From positions 1 through 28,684 of the IMG/VR virus record IMGVR_UViG_3300013108_000113: DNA of 28,684 bases; one strand, 5' to 3'. Positions within the stretch are counted from its first letter, which is position 1. Each line of letters starts with the position of its first letter. This DNA comes from a virus. Positions 1-6,982 of the stretch are shown one piece after another. The notes under the pieces were generated by a model that was not told the origin of the DNA, made no database searches, and was given only the letters and a program-made list of their open reading frames with translations. The position numbers were made by a program, and so were the translations under genes.

Positions 1-435
1 ATCGTGTACAACCGTAAGCTGTCTTAATAAATCTTTCTTATGTTCATGCAAATGTTTGAAATAATTCATTGAATTAAGAAACCATGTTTCAGTATCATAT
101 GTGATTGTCTTTGCGTATAACCCTATGACTTCCTCTGCATCAGCAACTGGTGTCATGTTTGTATGCCAATCTAATTCATAATCACCAAATAATCCTTGGT
201 TCCTTTCATCCATCATCTCATTAGTTACTGTCCAAAACAGATCTGAATGTTCTTTATCAGTACACCATATTTCTGGACTCAAGTGATAACCTAAACCTAA
301 TGACCACTCAGCATATTCTTCAGGTGTTGCACCACTATCACGTATAACAACCACTCCAGCATGAGCAACCATTCTTGCTATATTATCTGGATCTAAATCT
401 TCTAATGGAATTTCTAAATAAGTTGGTACTACCAT
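1..435 (-). CDS. TauD/TfdA-like Fe(II)/2-oxoglutarate oxygenase, C-terminus cut by window edge
   Basis: This is the first 145 codons of a minus-strand gene that runs out of the window at base 1. The start is ATG at 435-433, overlapping the stop of the upstream aminotransferase gene (CAATGGTAG). The segment ELDWHTNMTP (residues 87-96) followed by a strand-rich stretch (GLYAKTITYDTETWFLNSM) matches the iron-site region of TauD/TfdA-type dioxygenases, which couple 2-oxoglutarate decarboxylation to substrate hydroxylation. The usual iron motif is His-X-Asp/Glu; here His91-Thr-Asn93 stands in that place, which is odd. The distal His and the 2OG-binding Arg would lie outside the window. It sits in a three-gene minus-strand set behind the late promoter at 1913-1920. 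Family assignment is fairly good; the substrate is unknown. Confidence 0.62.
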   Translation of the reverse strand, partial: MVVPTYLEIPLEDLDPDNIARMVAHAGVVVIRDSGATPEEYAEWSLGLGYHLSPEIWCTDKEHSDLFWTVTNEMMDERNQGLFGDYELDWHTNMTPVADAEEVIGLYAKTITYDTETWFLNSMNYFKHLHEHKKDLLRQLTVVHD

Positions 436-1256
436 TGTGTTAGCGGGGTTAAGCAGAGCCTTGCTCCTGGGTTATCATGCATTCGTCTTCTCCTTTTATA
501 ATATGGGTCACCTGATACCGCAAGAAAAAAACAATCAGATGGTAGTAAACTATATTCTTGACATAATTTTAATTGTGTTTCTCTATGTATATGAAACATT
601 TCATCAACAGTAAAGTTACTCATAATAAGATCCATTGTCTTTACAGATGCGTAATTCCAATTTTCAAATTGTTTTAATAAGTGTAATGATTTATGAGGTT
701 TCTTTGTATAGACTAAACCTAATCTATTGCCTACCATACCAAATCCTTTTGAGAAGCTAAACATCACTTGTTCAGTATTTTTTGGTATATGTATTCTTTG
801 TATGGATGTGCTAGATATATATGTACAGTCTAATATAACAGGACAATTAACTTCTACATCTCTAAAATTGCCATCACCAGCAAATGGATTAGATAGGTAT
901 AATACTTTGTGGGGATCTATAAAATATGAGTGATCTATTTCTGTACCAGCATCGATAACATTAGGATATTCATAATCACCTTTAATATATTGCCATTGAC
1001 GATCTTCTGTCATTAACCAATGATGAATTGCATCTGTTGTGCCATTTGTAACATAGCAATATGGAAAATCACTTAAGTCGGTAATCTCATGAACCCAGTT
1101 TCGGTGTGTTGCCTCAACCCATTCTAATTCTTGGGTGGCTTTACCTGATCCACGTTGATAATAAGTATCGGATATGCGTTGTTCTTTCAGAAGATGCCAA
1201 ACATCTTCAGTCATAGGAACATCAACCCATTTATTGTTTCTTAATTCTTTTTCCAA
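429..1256 (-). CDS. short fold-type I PLP aminotransferase (class I/II-like)
   Basis: The 275-residue protein carries the landmarks of class I/II aminotransferases: NGTTDAI (71-77), SNPFAGDG with the PLP-ring Asn123, DCTY with Asp143 and Tyr146, SFSKGFGMVGNRLG with the Schiff-base Lys170, and a C-terminal GARLCLTP that could supply the carboxylate-binding Arg. It transfers amino groups between amino acids and keto acids or related substrates. Family members are usually near 380-400 residues, so this is a compact version with a reduced C-terminal domain. The start is uncertain: TTG at 1256 overlaps the upstream desaturase by 16 bases, while the first in-frame ATG is at 1214. Neither has a clear Shine-Dalgarno sequence. 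The gene overlaps the oxygenase gene downstream by 7 bases, so the three genes look co-expressed. Confidence 0.72.
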   Translation of the reverse strand: MEKELRNNKWVDVPMTEDVWHLLKEQRISDTYYQRGSGKATQELEWVEATHRNWVHEITDLSDFPYCYVTNGTTDAIHHWLMTEDRQWQYIKGDYEYPNVIDAGTEIDHSYFIDPHKVLYLSNPFAGDGNFRDVEVNCPVILDCTYISSTSIQRIHIPKNTEQVMFSFSKGFGMVGNRLGLVYTKKPHKSLHLLKQFENWNYASVKTMDLIMSNFTVDEMFHIHRETQLKLCQEYSLLPSDCFFLAVSGDPYYKRRRRMHDNPGARLCLTPLTQW

Positions 1257-1882
1257 AATCTATTCGCTAAATGTCCACCTAAATCGTATTTACCTAATAT
1301 CAATCTACGTGGCTCTTCATGATGTACTTTGTGATAACCATCACCGCCTAAAATCCAATTCATCCATGGTCCATCGGTCGGACCATTCCAATGACCAAAT
1401 ATATTTAACATACCAAATCCAACCTTAGCAAATACATAAGGCATAAAGGCTGCACCCCACCAGAAGTAAGGTGATATGGCCATACATACAGCCCAATATA
1501 ACCATAAGAATGTATCCCAATTCTCATGAGCCCATACAAGTCTTGGGTTATTGTATAAATCTTTTGCAAACCTTACTGGTATGTGTGGTAACTTCCATGT
1601 TGTTAATGCCACTTTCCAGTAACCTATTTGTTTAGCGTCATGTGGATCTAATGGTCCTTCAAGATCTGCATGGTGCATTCTATGGCTTGCTATCCAACCA
1701 ATAGGTGTACGAACACAAGCAATCATAATAAGTATTATGAAGCCCCATTCGTGTGCTACAGATGTTCTAAATTGTCCGTGAGCAAAATACCTGTGTAATC
1801 CTACAGATACAGCATAGTGTGTGACTACCTGACACCATAGAAATCCCAATCCAGTTGCCCATAAAAATAATTCCCAGTTCAT
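1241..1882 (-). CDS. membrane fatty acid (acyl-CoA type) desaturase
   Basis: The protein has the three histidine boxes of the membrane-bound di-iron acyl desaturases: HRYFAH (residues 30-35), HRMHH (67-71) and HKVHH (184-188), plus the extra family histidine in NIFGH (about 160-164). Hydrophobic segments near residues 4-24, 45-60 and 126-160 fit a membrane protein. It would introduce a double bond into an acyl chain in the host membrane. At 213 residues it is shorter than typical family members (about 300), lacking much N- and C-terminal sequence, yet all iron ligands are present. I chose ATG at 1882; an in-frame TTG at 1891 is the alternative. It is the first gene behind the minus-strand late promoter at 1913-1920. 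Desaturase genes are known in some marine T4-like phages. Confidence 0.88.
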   Translation of the reverse strand: MNWELFLWATGLGFLWCQVVTHYAVSVGLHRYFAHGQFRTSVAHEWGFIILIMIACVRTPIGWIASHRMHHADLEGPLDPHDAKQIGYWKVALTTWKLPHIPVRFAKDLYNNPRLVWAHENWDTFLWLYWAVCMAISPYFWWGAAFMPYVFAKVGFGMLNIFGHWNGPTDGPWMNWILGGDGYHKVHHEEPRRLILGKYDLGGHLANRFWKKN

Positions 1883-1912
1883 ATTTGTCAAGTTAATTAT
1901 AAATTATATACC

Positions 1913-1920
1913 TATTTATA
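1913..1920 (-). promoter_or_regulatory. T4-type late promoter box driving the minus-strand genes
   Basis: On the minus strand this reads TATAAATA, an exact match to the T4 late promoter consensus recognised by the phage late sigma factor with the sliding clamp. It lies 31 bases upstream of the desaturase ATG, a normal distance for a late leader. Confidence 0.65.
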
Positions 1921-1923
1921 CAT

Positions 1924-1931
1924 TATAAATA
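1924..1931 (+). promoter_or_regulatory. T4-type late promoter box driving the long plus-strand gene run
   Basis: Exact TATAAATA on the plus strand, 28 bases upstream of the ATG of the glycosyltransferase/radical-SAM-like fusion gene. It is the only convincing late box in front of the 18-kb plus-strand gene block. Confidence 0.65.
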
Positions 1932-1959
1932 GAACTATAATTGAAATTATTGAGAAGAT

Positions 1960-4107
1960 ATGTTAAACATAGTATGTACAAGCAAACCGTGTGATGGTTT
2001 ATTTTATTATAGTTATGAATACTGTTCACACCTAAACGAAAAAGGAATACGAGCACAAGTATACGTAGTAACTCATCGTGACTTTACTTCTGGTGATTAT
2101 ACAGAATCTATTAATGACAAATATATTCATTGTGAGAATATAGTATTTAACAATGATTATATTGAAGATGGTTGCACATCATTGATTCTAGGTAGAAGTA
2201 TGATGACTCTTGCTCATATGGCATGGAATGATTATAGACCAGTACAACAAGAATCACTTAAGAAATTATTTGGTAATAACGTTATTTCTGTTTACTCAGA
2301 AAATCATCCGAAGAAATATCCTAAAGCTCTAAAATTCTTTAAACCAAAAAAGGTTATTGATTTATGTGATACTGATGTTTATCCAAAAGGTGTTGGTGCA
2401 CACTTCGAAAAGATTATACATTTCCCTATATACAAAGAAGTTGAAGAAGATATTCAATTCGATCATTTATTCTTAGGCACAAATCCAGAGTATTATGAAA
2501 GTATAGAAAAAATAATAAGTGATTATCCCGATCATGGTATATTAACTTATCATCAAAATTACATAAACTTTGAGAATAACAATCTTAAATCTCCTGTTCC
2601 AAATCTATTAGGTAAATTCAAAACATATGTTTATACTAAAGACACATTTGATCCTGCACCAAGATTATTTCAAGAAGCAAGATGGCTTGGTAAAGAGATC
2701 ATTTATCATCGTAAAAATCCTACAAAGGATGGTGGTTACTGGTATTGGAAGAGAGGATTAAAGCAACAAGATTTAGAACCAATATTTGATGCACTTGATG
2801 AACTCGATGGTAAAATTAAATTAGAGACTCAATTAGTTAAAACAAATGTAACACAAATAGGTTCTGTAGAACAAGCCGATAATGTAGACTTTTATGAGGA
2901 TAGACTAGAATTACTTAATCAAATAAATGATGAATTTAATCATCACTTAGATTGGGGAACATCTAAAGGCGAAAGAGTTTGGTTTTGTAGTATGCCATAT
3001 CGAACACCATTTAGACACAAAGATGGTAAGTACTCACCGTGTAGTATTGGTAAAAAATCAGAAAAGAAATATGATTCAATAGAAGATTGGATGACAAGTG
3101 AAGAATTAAACAATATTCGCAAAGATATGTTAAACTTAAATGACTATGTATCTGATGGATGGTCAGAAATGGAAATACATTCAATGGGTATTTCTTATAT
3201 AGGCAAATATTGTACAGCATGTGTTAATGCTGAAAGACGTGAAGTAATCTCAAAGAGAATATCATCTAATCATCAGTATCAAGATCTATATAGAAATAAA
3301 TGGGATTCTGTTATAAATTCTGCCACAAAAATAATAAGAGGCCAAGAATATAAGATTGAAGGCAGAATGCTTGAAGTTGAAGTATGGGATGATTCTCAAT
3401 ACGATCAAATTATAGACATATCTGAAAAAATTCTAAAAATAAATTATAATGATGGACCATCATTTGAATTAATCAAAGGATTAGTCGATAAAAAACAAGC
3501 AAAGGAAATAGAATTAAGAATTGAGCTTGATAATCGTATATTAGATGGTGTTGAAGACGAGCAAGCAAAGTTTTTATATTTTGTTCCGTATTTTAAAAAG
3601 GTTATAATAGATGTAGCGATAGATGGAATTGGAGTATATAATAATTATTTAAATAGAACTAGCGATTATAAAATTATTAAAAAACGTATAGACGAACTTT
3701 CACGATATGAAAATGTTGTTATTCATTTACATTCTAAAGTAAATTTCTTAAGTGTATTACGCTTATACGAGATTCAATCTTTCTTAGGAAAATATAATCA
3801 TTACTGGTTACCGGACAACGAACCAAGTGTGATGAAATGTAATAACTTACCACATATAGTTAAATCTAAACTTATTCAAAAATATGCAAAGGGAAAGGCA
3901 GTAAATCTTAAAGGCATTGCTGATATTCTTAAACAACCTGAAGAAGAAGACTTTAGCAAGGAAAAACTATATAAATACTTAATGAGCATAGATGATAAAT
4001 ATAAAGGAACAGAGTGGGAAATGAATTTATTTGAAATATACCCAGAACTCAAATCCGAATACTTTTATCTAACCCATAAACCAAAAAATAAAAGAGGTAA
4101 AAAATGA
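1960..4107 (+). CDS. glycosyltransferase-like protein fused to a degenerate twitch/radical-SAM domain
   Basis: There are two parts in 715 residues. Residues 1-290 look like a GT-B-type glycosyltransferase; the clearest block is FDPAPRLFQEARWLGKEIIY (230-249), a motif shared with phage sugar transferases. Residues 330-705 align by eye with the two radical SAM proteins encoded downstream: a twitch/SPASM-like section with Cys343, Cys361, Cys418 and Cys421, then IDGIGVYNNYLNRTSDY (554-570), VNFLSVLRLYE (594-604), and a shared end YKGTEWEMNLFEIYPEL (681-697). Where the relatives carry CX3CX2C and GGEP, this protein has EVEVWDDSQYDQI (472-484) and no GGEP, so it cannot bind the SAM-cleaving iron-sulfur cluster in the normal way. 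It is likely a scaffold or pseudoenzyme partner joined to a transferase. It is first in the plus-strand run, 28 bases past a late promoter. Confidence 0.7.
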   Translation: MLNIVCTSKPCDGLFYYSYEYCSHLNEKGIRAQVYVVTHRDFTSGDYTESINDKYIHCENIVFNNDYIEDGCTSLILGRSMMTLAHMAWNDYRPVQQESLKKLFGNNVISVYSENHPKKYPKALKFFKPKKVIDLCDTDVYPKGVGAHFEKIIHFPIYKEVEEDIQFDHLFLGTNPEYYESIEKIISDYPDHGILTYHQNYINFENNNLKSPVPNLLGKFKTYVYTKDTFDPAPRLFQEARWLGKEIIYHRKNPTKDGGYWYWKRGLKQQDLEPIFDALDELDGKIKLETQLVKTNVTQIGSVEQADNVDFYEDRLELLNQINDEFNHHLDWGTSKGERVWFCSMPYRTPFRHKDGKYSPCSIGKKSEKKYDSIEDWMTSEELNNIRKDMLNLNDYVSDGWSEMEIHSMGISYIGKYCTACVNAERREVISKRISSNHQYQDLYRNKWDSVINSATKIIRGQEYKIEGRMLEVEVWDDSQYDQIIDISEKILKINYNDGPSFELIKGLVDKKQAKEIELRIELDNRILDGVEDEQAKFLYFVPYFKKVIIDVAIDGIGVYNNYLNRTSDYKIIKKRIDELSRYENVVIHLHSKVNFLSVLRLYEIQSFLGKYNHYWLPDNEPSVMKCNNLPHIVKSKLIQKYAKGKAVNLKGIADILKQPEEEDFSKEKLYKYLMSIDDKYKGTEWEMNLFEIYPELKSEYFYLTHKPKNKRGKK

Positions 4108-4769
4108 CACAATTAGAATTGTTAGATAAAAGAAGACACATTATGAAATTTTCTGATGATAATATTCCACCAAAATCTGTAATAGAAGATGTATTGTGGA
4201 AATCATGGAAAGTAACACCATCAAAAAATAGCTTTATGCCATATCATGTAAATGTATTAGGCCCAGATAAAGTAGAAGAGAAAAAAGCTATATGGCAAAA
4301 ATCTCAAAATAATAATGATACTCAAAATACAAAAAACTTTGGAGCTCCTAATCCTGTAGGTAATAATTTATTCTTTGAACATCTATCATCTACTCCATAT
4401 CTTTTAGTTTTTTCACAAAGAGTATGCGAGCCAAATGGACTCATAGCTAAAAACGTAGAAGCAGGTGCATACTATCAACAAATGCATGAAGATGAAGCTG
4501 ATGGAAATCAACAAGCTGTTGGTATAGAAGTTGGTATGTTTCATTCTAACCTAACTGCATTTGCCTTAGAAGCAGGATTAGACACATCGTGTATTCTTTG
4601 TTTTCCAAGTGATAGATCAAGTTGGACAGATATGGATTTTGTAGAAGGCCATGTTCTTTTACTTATGAGTATTGGATATTCTGAATTAGCAAGAAGAGAC
4701 TTTTTAACTGAAGCAGACTCAGCATTAGATAAAAAACCAGAGCCAGAAGAAGTAATTCGCTGGATATAA
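4104..4769 (+). CDS. nitroreductase-family flavoprotein
   Basis: The N-terminus LLDKRRHIMKFSDDNIP (Arg10-Arg11) and the block TPSKNSFMPYHVNV (38-51) match the FMN-phosphate and isoalloxazine contacts of the nitroreductase family; AFALEAGLDTSC fits the later helix around the flavin. Members are usually dimers that use NAD(P)H to reduce or oxidise small substrates, and some act as dehydrogenases in natural-product pathways. At 221 residues it has full family length. Its ATG overlaps the preceding stop (ATGA), so it is probably translationally coupled to the fusion gene. A second nitroreductase lies at 8532, after the two radical SAM genes. The substrate is unknown. Confidence 0.82.
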   Translation: MTQLELLDKRRHIMKFSDDNIPPKSVIEDVLWKSWKVTPSKNSFMPYHVNVLGPDKVEEKKAIWQKSQNNNDTQNTKNFGAPNPVGNNLFFEHLSSTPYLLVFSQRVCEPNGLIAKNVEAGAYYQQMHEDEADGNQQAVGIEVGMFHSNLTAFALEAGLDTSCILCFPSDRSSWTDMDFVEGHVLLLMSIGYSELARRDFLTEADSALDKKPEPEEVIRWI

Positions 4770-4772
4770 GTA

Positions 4773-4801
4773 TGTACAAATAAGCCAATATATGGTATAA
4801 T
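4773..4801 (+). promoter_or_regulatory. possible sigma70-type promoter with extended -10
   Basis: TGTACA (4 of 6 to consensus) is followed by a 17-base spacer and TGG-TATAAT, an extended -10 with a perfect hexamer. It lies in a 37-base gap, by far the largest in the plus-strand gene run. The predicted start of transcription (about 4807-4809) coincides with the next ATG at 4807, so a transcript from it would be nearly leaderless. Chance is possible in DNA this rich in A and T. Confidence 0.35.
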
Positions 4802-4806
4802 ATATT

Positions 4807-5406
4807 ATGGAACTTGAACCAATCGTTGCAGTATTGTTAATTGATTTTGAAGGGCATCCTGCTTTATCTGATGATGAAGTATTAAATAATCTTCGCTTTT
4901 CATATTTAAAATCATTAATATTTAATCCATTACCTGATAAAACAGATCCACTTAATGGATTTGTAAGAGGGCATAAATTTATATTTATTTCTGATCATGA
5001 TCCATATCAACCAAAGATAAATGAATTATATAACATGTCTGAAGCTGAAGGTTTTCATGAATGGATAATTATTCCACCCGAGTCTAAATTAAGCCCCCAT
5101 GAATTAAATGATTTAATAAACGACAAAGGTTATTATATACATAATATTATTGCTGGAGGATGTAATACAGCCGGATGTGTTATGAATAGTAGAACATATT
5201 CAGCTGTTCCATGGGCTAAAGCAGATTTTCCTATACAAATATTCCTTCCTATGTGTGCTGATTACCAATTTGGTGGTGCAACTACATATGAATCACAAAT
5301 GACGGCTATATGCAACCTTTTTAATGGATTAAAAGAAACTGAAACTATAGATACTTGTAAGGTTGTATCTAATATATGGGAGTTAAAACTAGACACAGAT
5401 GAGTAA
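4807..5406 (+). CDS. isochorismatase-like cysteine hydrolase (divergent)
   Basis: The 199-residue protein fits the isochorismatase-like fold. VAVLLIDF places Asp13 at the end of strand 1. PPESKLSPHEL supplies Lys94. IHNIIAGGCNTAGCVMNSRT places Cys124 after the turn that normally carries the cis-peptide. Asp, Lys and Cys at this spacing are the catalytic triad of the family, whose members hydrolyse amides such as nicotinamide or N-carbamoyl compounds, or the vinyl ether of isochorismate. Overall similarity is weak, so the fold call is by motif. No Shine-Dalgarno sequence precedes the ATG, but a sigma70-like -10 ends 5 bases upstream. Its 3' end overlaps the next gene by 8 bases. A carbamoyltransferase later in the run makes a carbamoyl or amide substrate conceivable, but this is inference. 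Confidence 0.55.
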   Translation: MELEPIVAVLLIDFEGHPALSDDEVLNNLRFSYLKSLIFNPLPDKTDPLNGFVRGHKFIFISDHDPYQPKINELYNMSEAEGFHEWIIIPPESKLSPHELNDLINDKGYYIHNIIAGGCNTAGCVMNSRTYSAVPWAKADFPIQIFLPMCADYQFGGATTYESQMTAICNLFNGLKETETIDTCKVVSNIWELKLDTDE

Positions 5407-6982
5407 AGATAATGAACCAATAGATTACGTAGACGAATGGAATGAACTTCCAAAGTTTATGACACGCAATGGTCCAGGTGACCATGAATTTGTAATATCT
5501 CCACTTGATGGTAAAGTTGATACATCATCTTGGTTTGTAGATCAGCTTACAAATGAAGTGGGTGATAATACAGGACCATGGAATTATAATCCAGATGTAC
5601 TTAAAGAAGGATCTATAGCTCAAATGTCAAAAGACCAAGAAATATTCTTTTGCGATATTCCATTTGGGCAAATATACACTGCGATGGGTGGTGAATATGC
5701 AGCATGTTGTTTTGGTGCAGAAGCAAGTGGTAAAGATGGATTGCCACATAATACTGTATATAATACTACATTATTAGAATGGATGGAAGAAGGCGAATAT
5801 ATGAATAATATTCGTAAAGAAATGTTAGATCCAAATTCAGATTATGAGTGGGTAAAAAAGACATGTAAGAGATGTATAGCTGATGAACACCGTTATGGTA
5901 GATCTAGAAGAACCGCTTGTATGAAAATTCATAGTAATGACCAAACATATTGGGACAAGATTGATTATACTGCTCGTATGTTTAAAGCCACAGGTGAATT
6001 TAAATTAGAACAAAGAGTATTTGAAGTTCAATTAAAAGTTTATGGTGATGAGTGTAACTTAGATTGTTATATGTGTATGCACAATAATTCATCTATTCGC
6101 CAGAAAGTTGCATTAGAAGGTGTGTGGAATCAACCTATATGGGATATGTCAGCTTGGAAAGTTCCATTAGATAATGAAGGCCAACCAGTAACTGAACTTG
6201 ACGGTTTAGATCCTTTAGTCAATGAAAAATCAAACTTCGAAGGTGATAACGTAGAATCTATGATAGAACAAACTGTTGCTATAGCTCCATATATTAACAG
6301 TATTAAAATTATCGGCGGTGAGCCTCTCATTATGAAAAAGCACTATGAGTTATTAAATAGATTGATAGAAGTAAATGAAGCTAAAAATATTACAATTAAA
6401 TATCAAACAAATCTTACAGAAACAAAAGCTGGTAAACATAATATATTCGACTATATACCACACTTTAAACTTGTTTGCATGGTAGCATCTGTTGATGGTG
6501 TAGGCCCGGTGATTGAATACATGCGAAGAAGAACCGATTGGAATAAAGTAATAAGGAATACCGAATATTGTAGAGAATACGATAATACCAATGTAGACTT
6601 TAATGGTTTAGTTTCTTTTCTAAGTGTAATGAGATTTTATGAAGTAATAGATTTTTGTTTAGAAACAAAAAGAACAACAAAGGATGGCAAAGAAGAACCA
6701 TTAATTGATGCAATAAATTGGGCATTATTAGAAACACCAAAACATTTAAGAGTAAATAATTTACCAGAAAAAATTAAAAAAGATTTAATACCTAAATACG
6801 AAAAATTCCCTGATATTCAATTTGCACTTAAAATGGAACCTGAACCAGATGTAGATATTCAAGATGTTTTTGATTATTTACTCAAAGGAGATGAGTATTA
6901 TACAGGTACTAAATGGGAAATGCATTTATTTGATGTGTTCCCAGAGCTAAAAGAATATTATATAAAACCAGAAGATAGATAA
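5399..6982 (+). CDS. twitch/SPASM-first (permuted) radical SAM protein, copy 1
   Basis: Two domains appear in unusual order over 527 residues. The first (about 80-165) is a twitch/SPASM-like cluster domain with Cys85, Cys103-Cys104, Cys156 and Cys159, ending CKRC. The second is the radical SAM core with CNLDCYMC (Cys219, Cys223, Cys226: CX3CX2C), which binds the 4Fe-4S cluster that cleaves S-adenosylmethionine, and the SAM-binding GGEP at 306-309. In most SPASM or twitch enzymes the accessory domain follows the core; here it precedes it, as in the family annotated as twitch domain-containing radical SAM proteins. A shared tail, YTGTKWEMHLFDVFPEL, closes the protein. It overlaps the hydrolase gene by 8 bases and the next paralog by 1 base (TAATG). 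The substrate is unknown. Confidence 0.85.
   Translation: MSKDNEPIDYVDEWNELPKFMTRNGPGDHEFVISPLDGKVDTSSWFVDQLTNEVGDNTGPWNYNPDVLKEGSIAQMSKDQEIFFCDIPFGQIYTAMGGEYAACCFGAEASGKDGLPHNTVYNTTLLEWMEEGEYMNNIRKEMLDPNSDYEWVKKTCKRCIADEHRYGRSRRTACMKIHSNDQTYWDKIDYTARMFKATGEFKLEQRVFEVQLKVYGDECNLDCYMCMHNNSSIRQKVALEGVWNQPIWDMSAWKVPLDNEGQPVTELDGLDPLVNEKSNFEGDNVESMIEQTVAIAPYINSIKIIGGEPLIMKKHYELLNRLIEVNEAKNITIKYQTNLTETKAGKHNIFDYIPHFKLVCMVASVDGVGPVIEYMRRRTDWNKVIRNTEYCREYDNTNVDFNGLVSFLSVMRFYEVIDFCLETKRTTKDGKEEPLIDAINWALLETPKHLRVNNLPEKIKKDLIPKYEKFPDIQFALKMEPEPDVDIQDVFDYLLKGDEYYTGTKWEMHLFDVFPELKEYYIKPEDR

Larger units (their letters stand above)
1912..1932. repeat. perfect palindrome formed by two back-to-back late promoter boxes
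   Basis: CTATTTATA, a 3-base centre CAT, then TATAAATAG: 9-base arms with no mismatch. The two arms are the two divergent late promoter boxes, so the palindrome is probably a compact bidirectional promoter. It could also form a small hairpin. Confidence 0.8.

Noticed and set aside
3970-3977. Exact TATAAATA on the plus strand inside the first gene of the plus-strand run
   Set aside because: It lies within coding sequence (Tyr-Lys-Tyr codons) about 130 bases before the next start. In DNA this AT-rich several such octamers are expected by chance.
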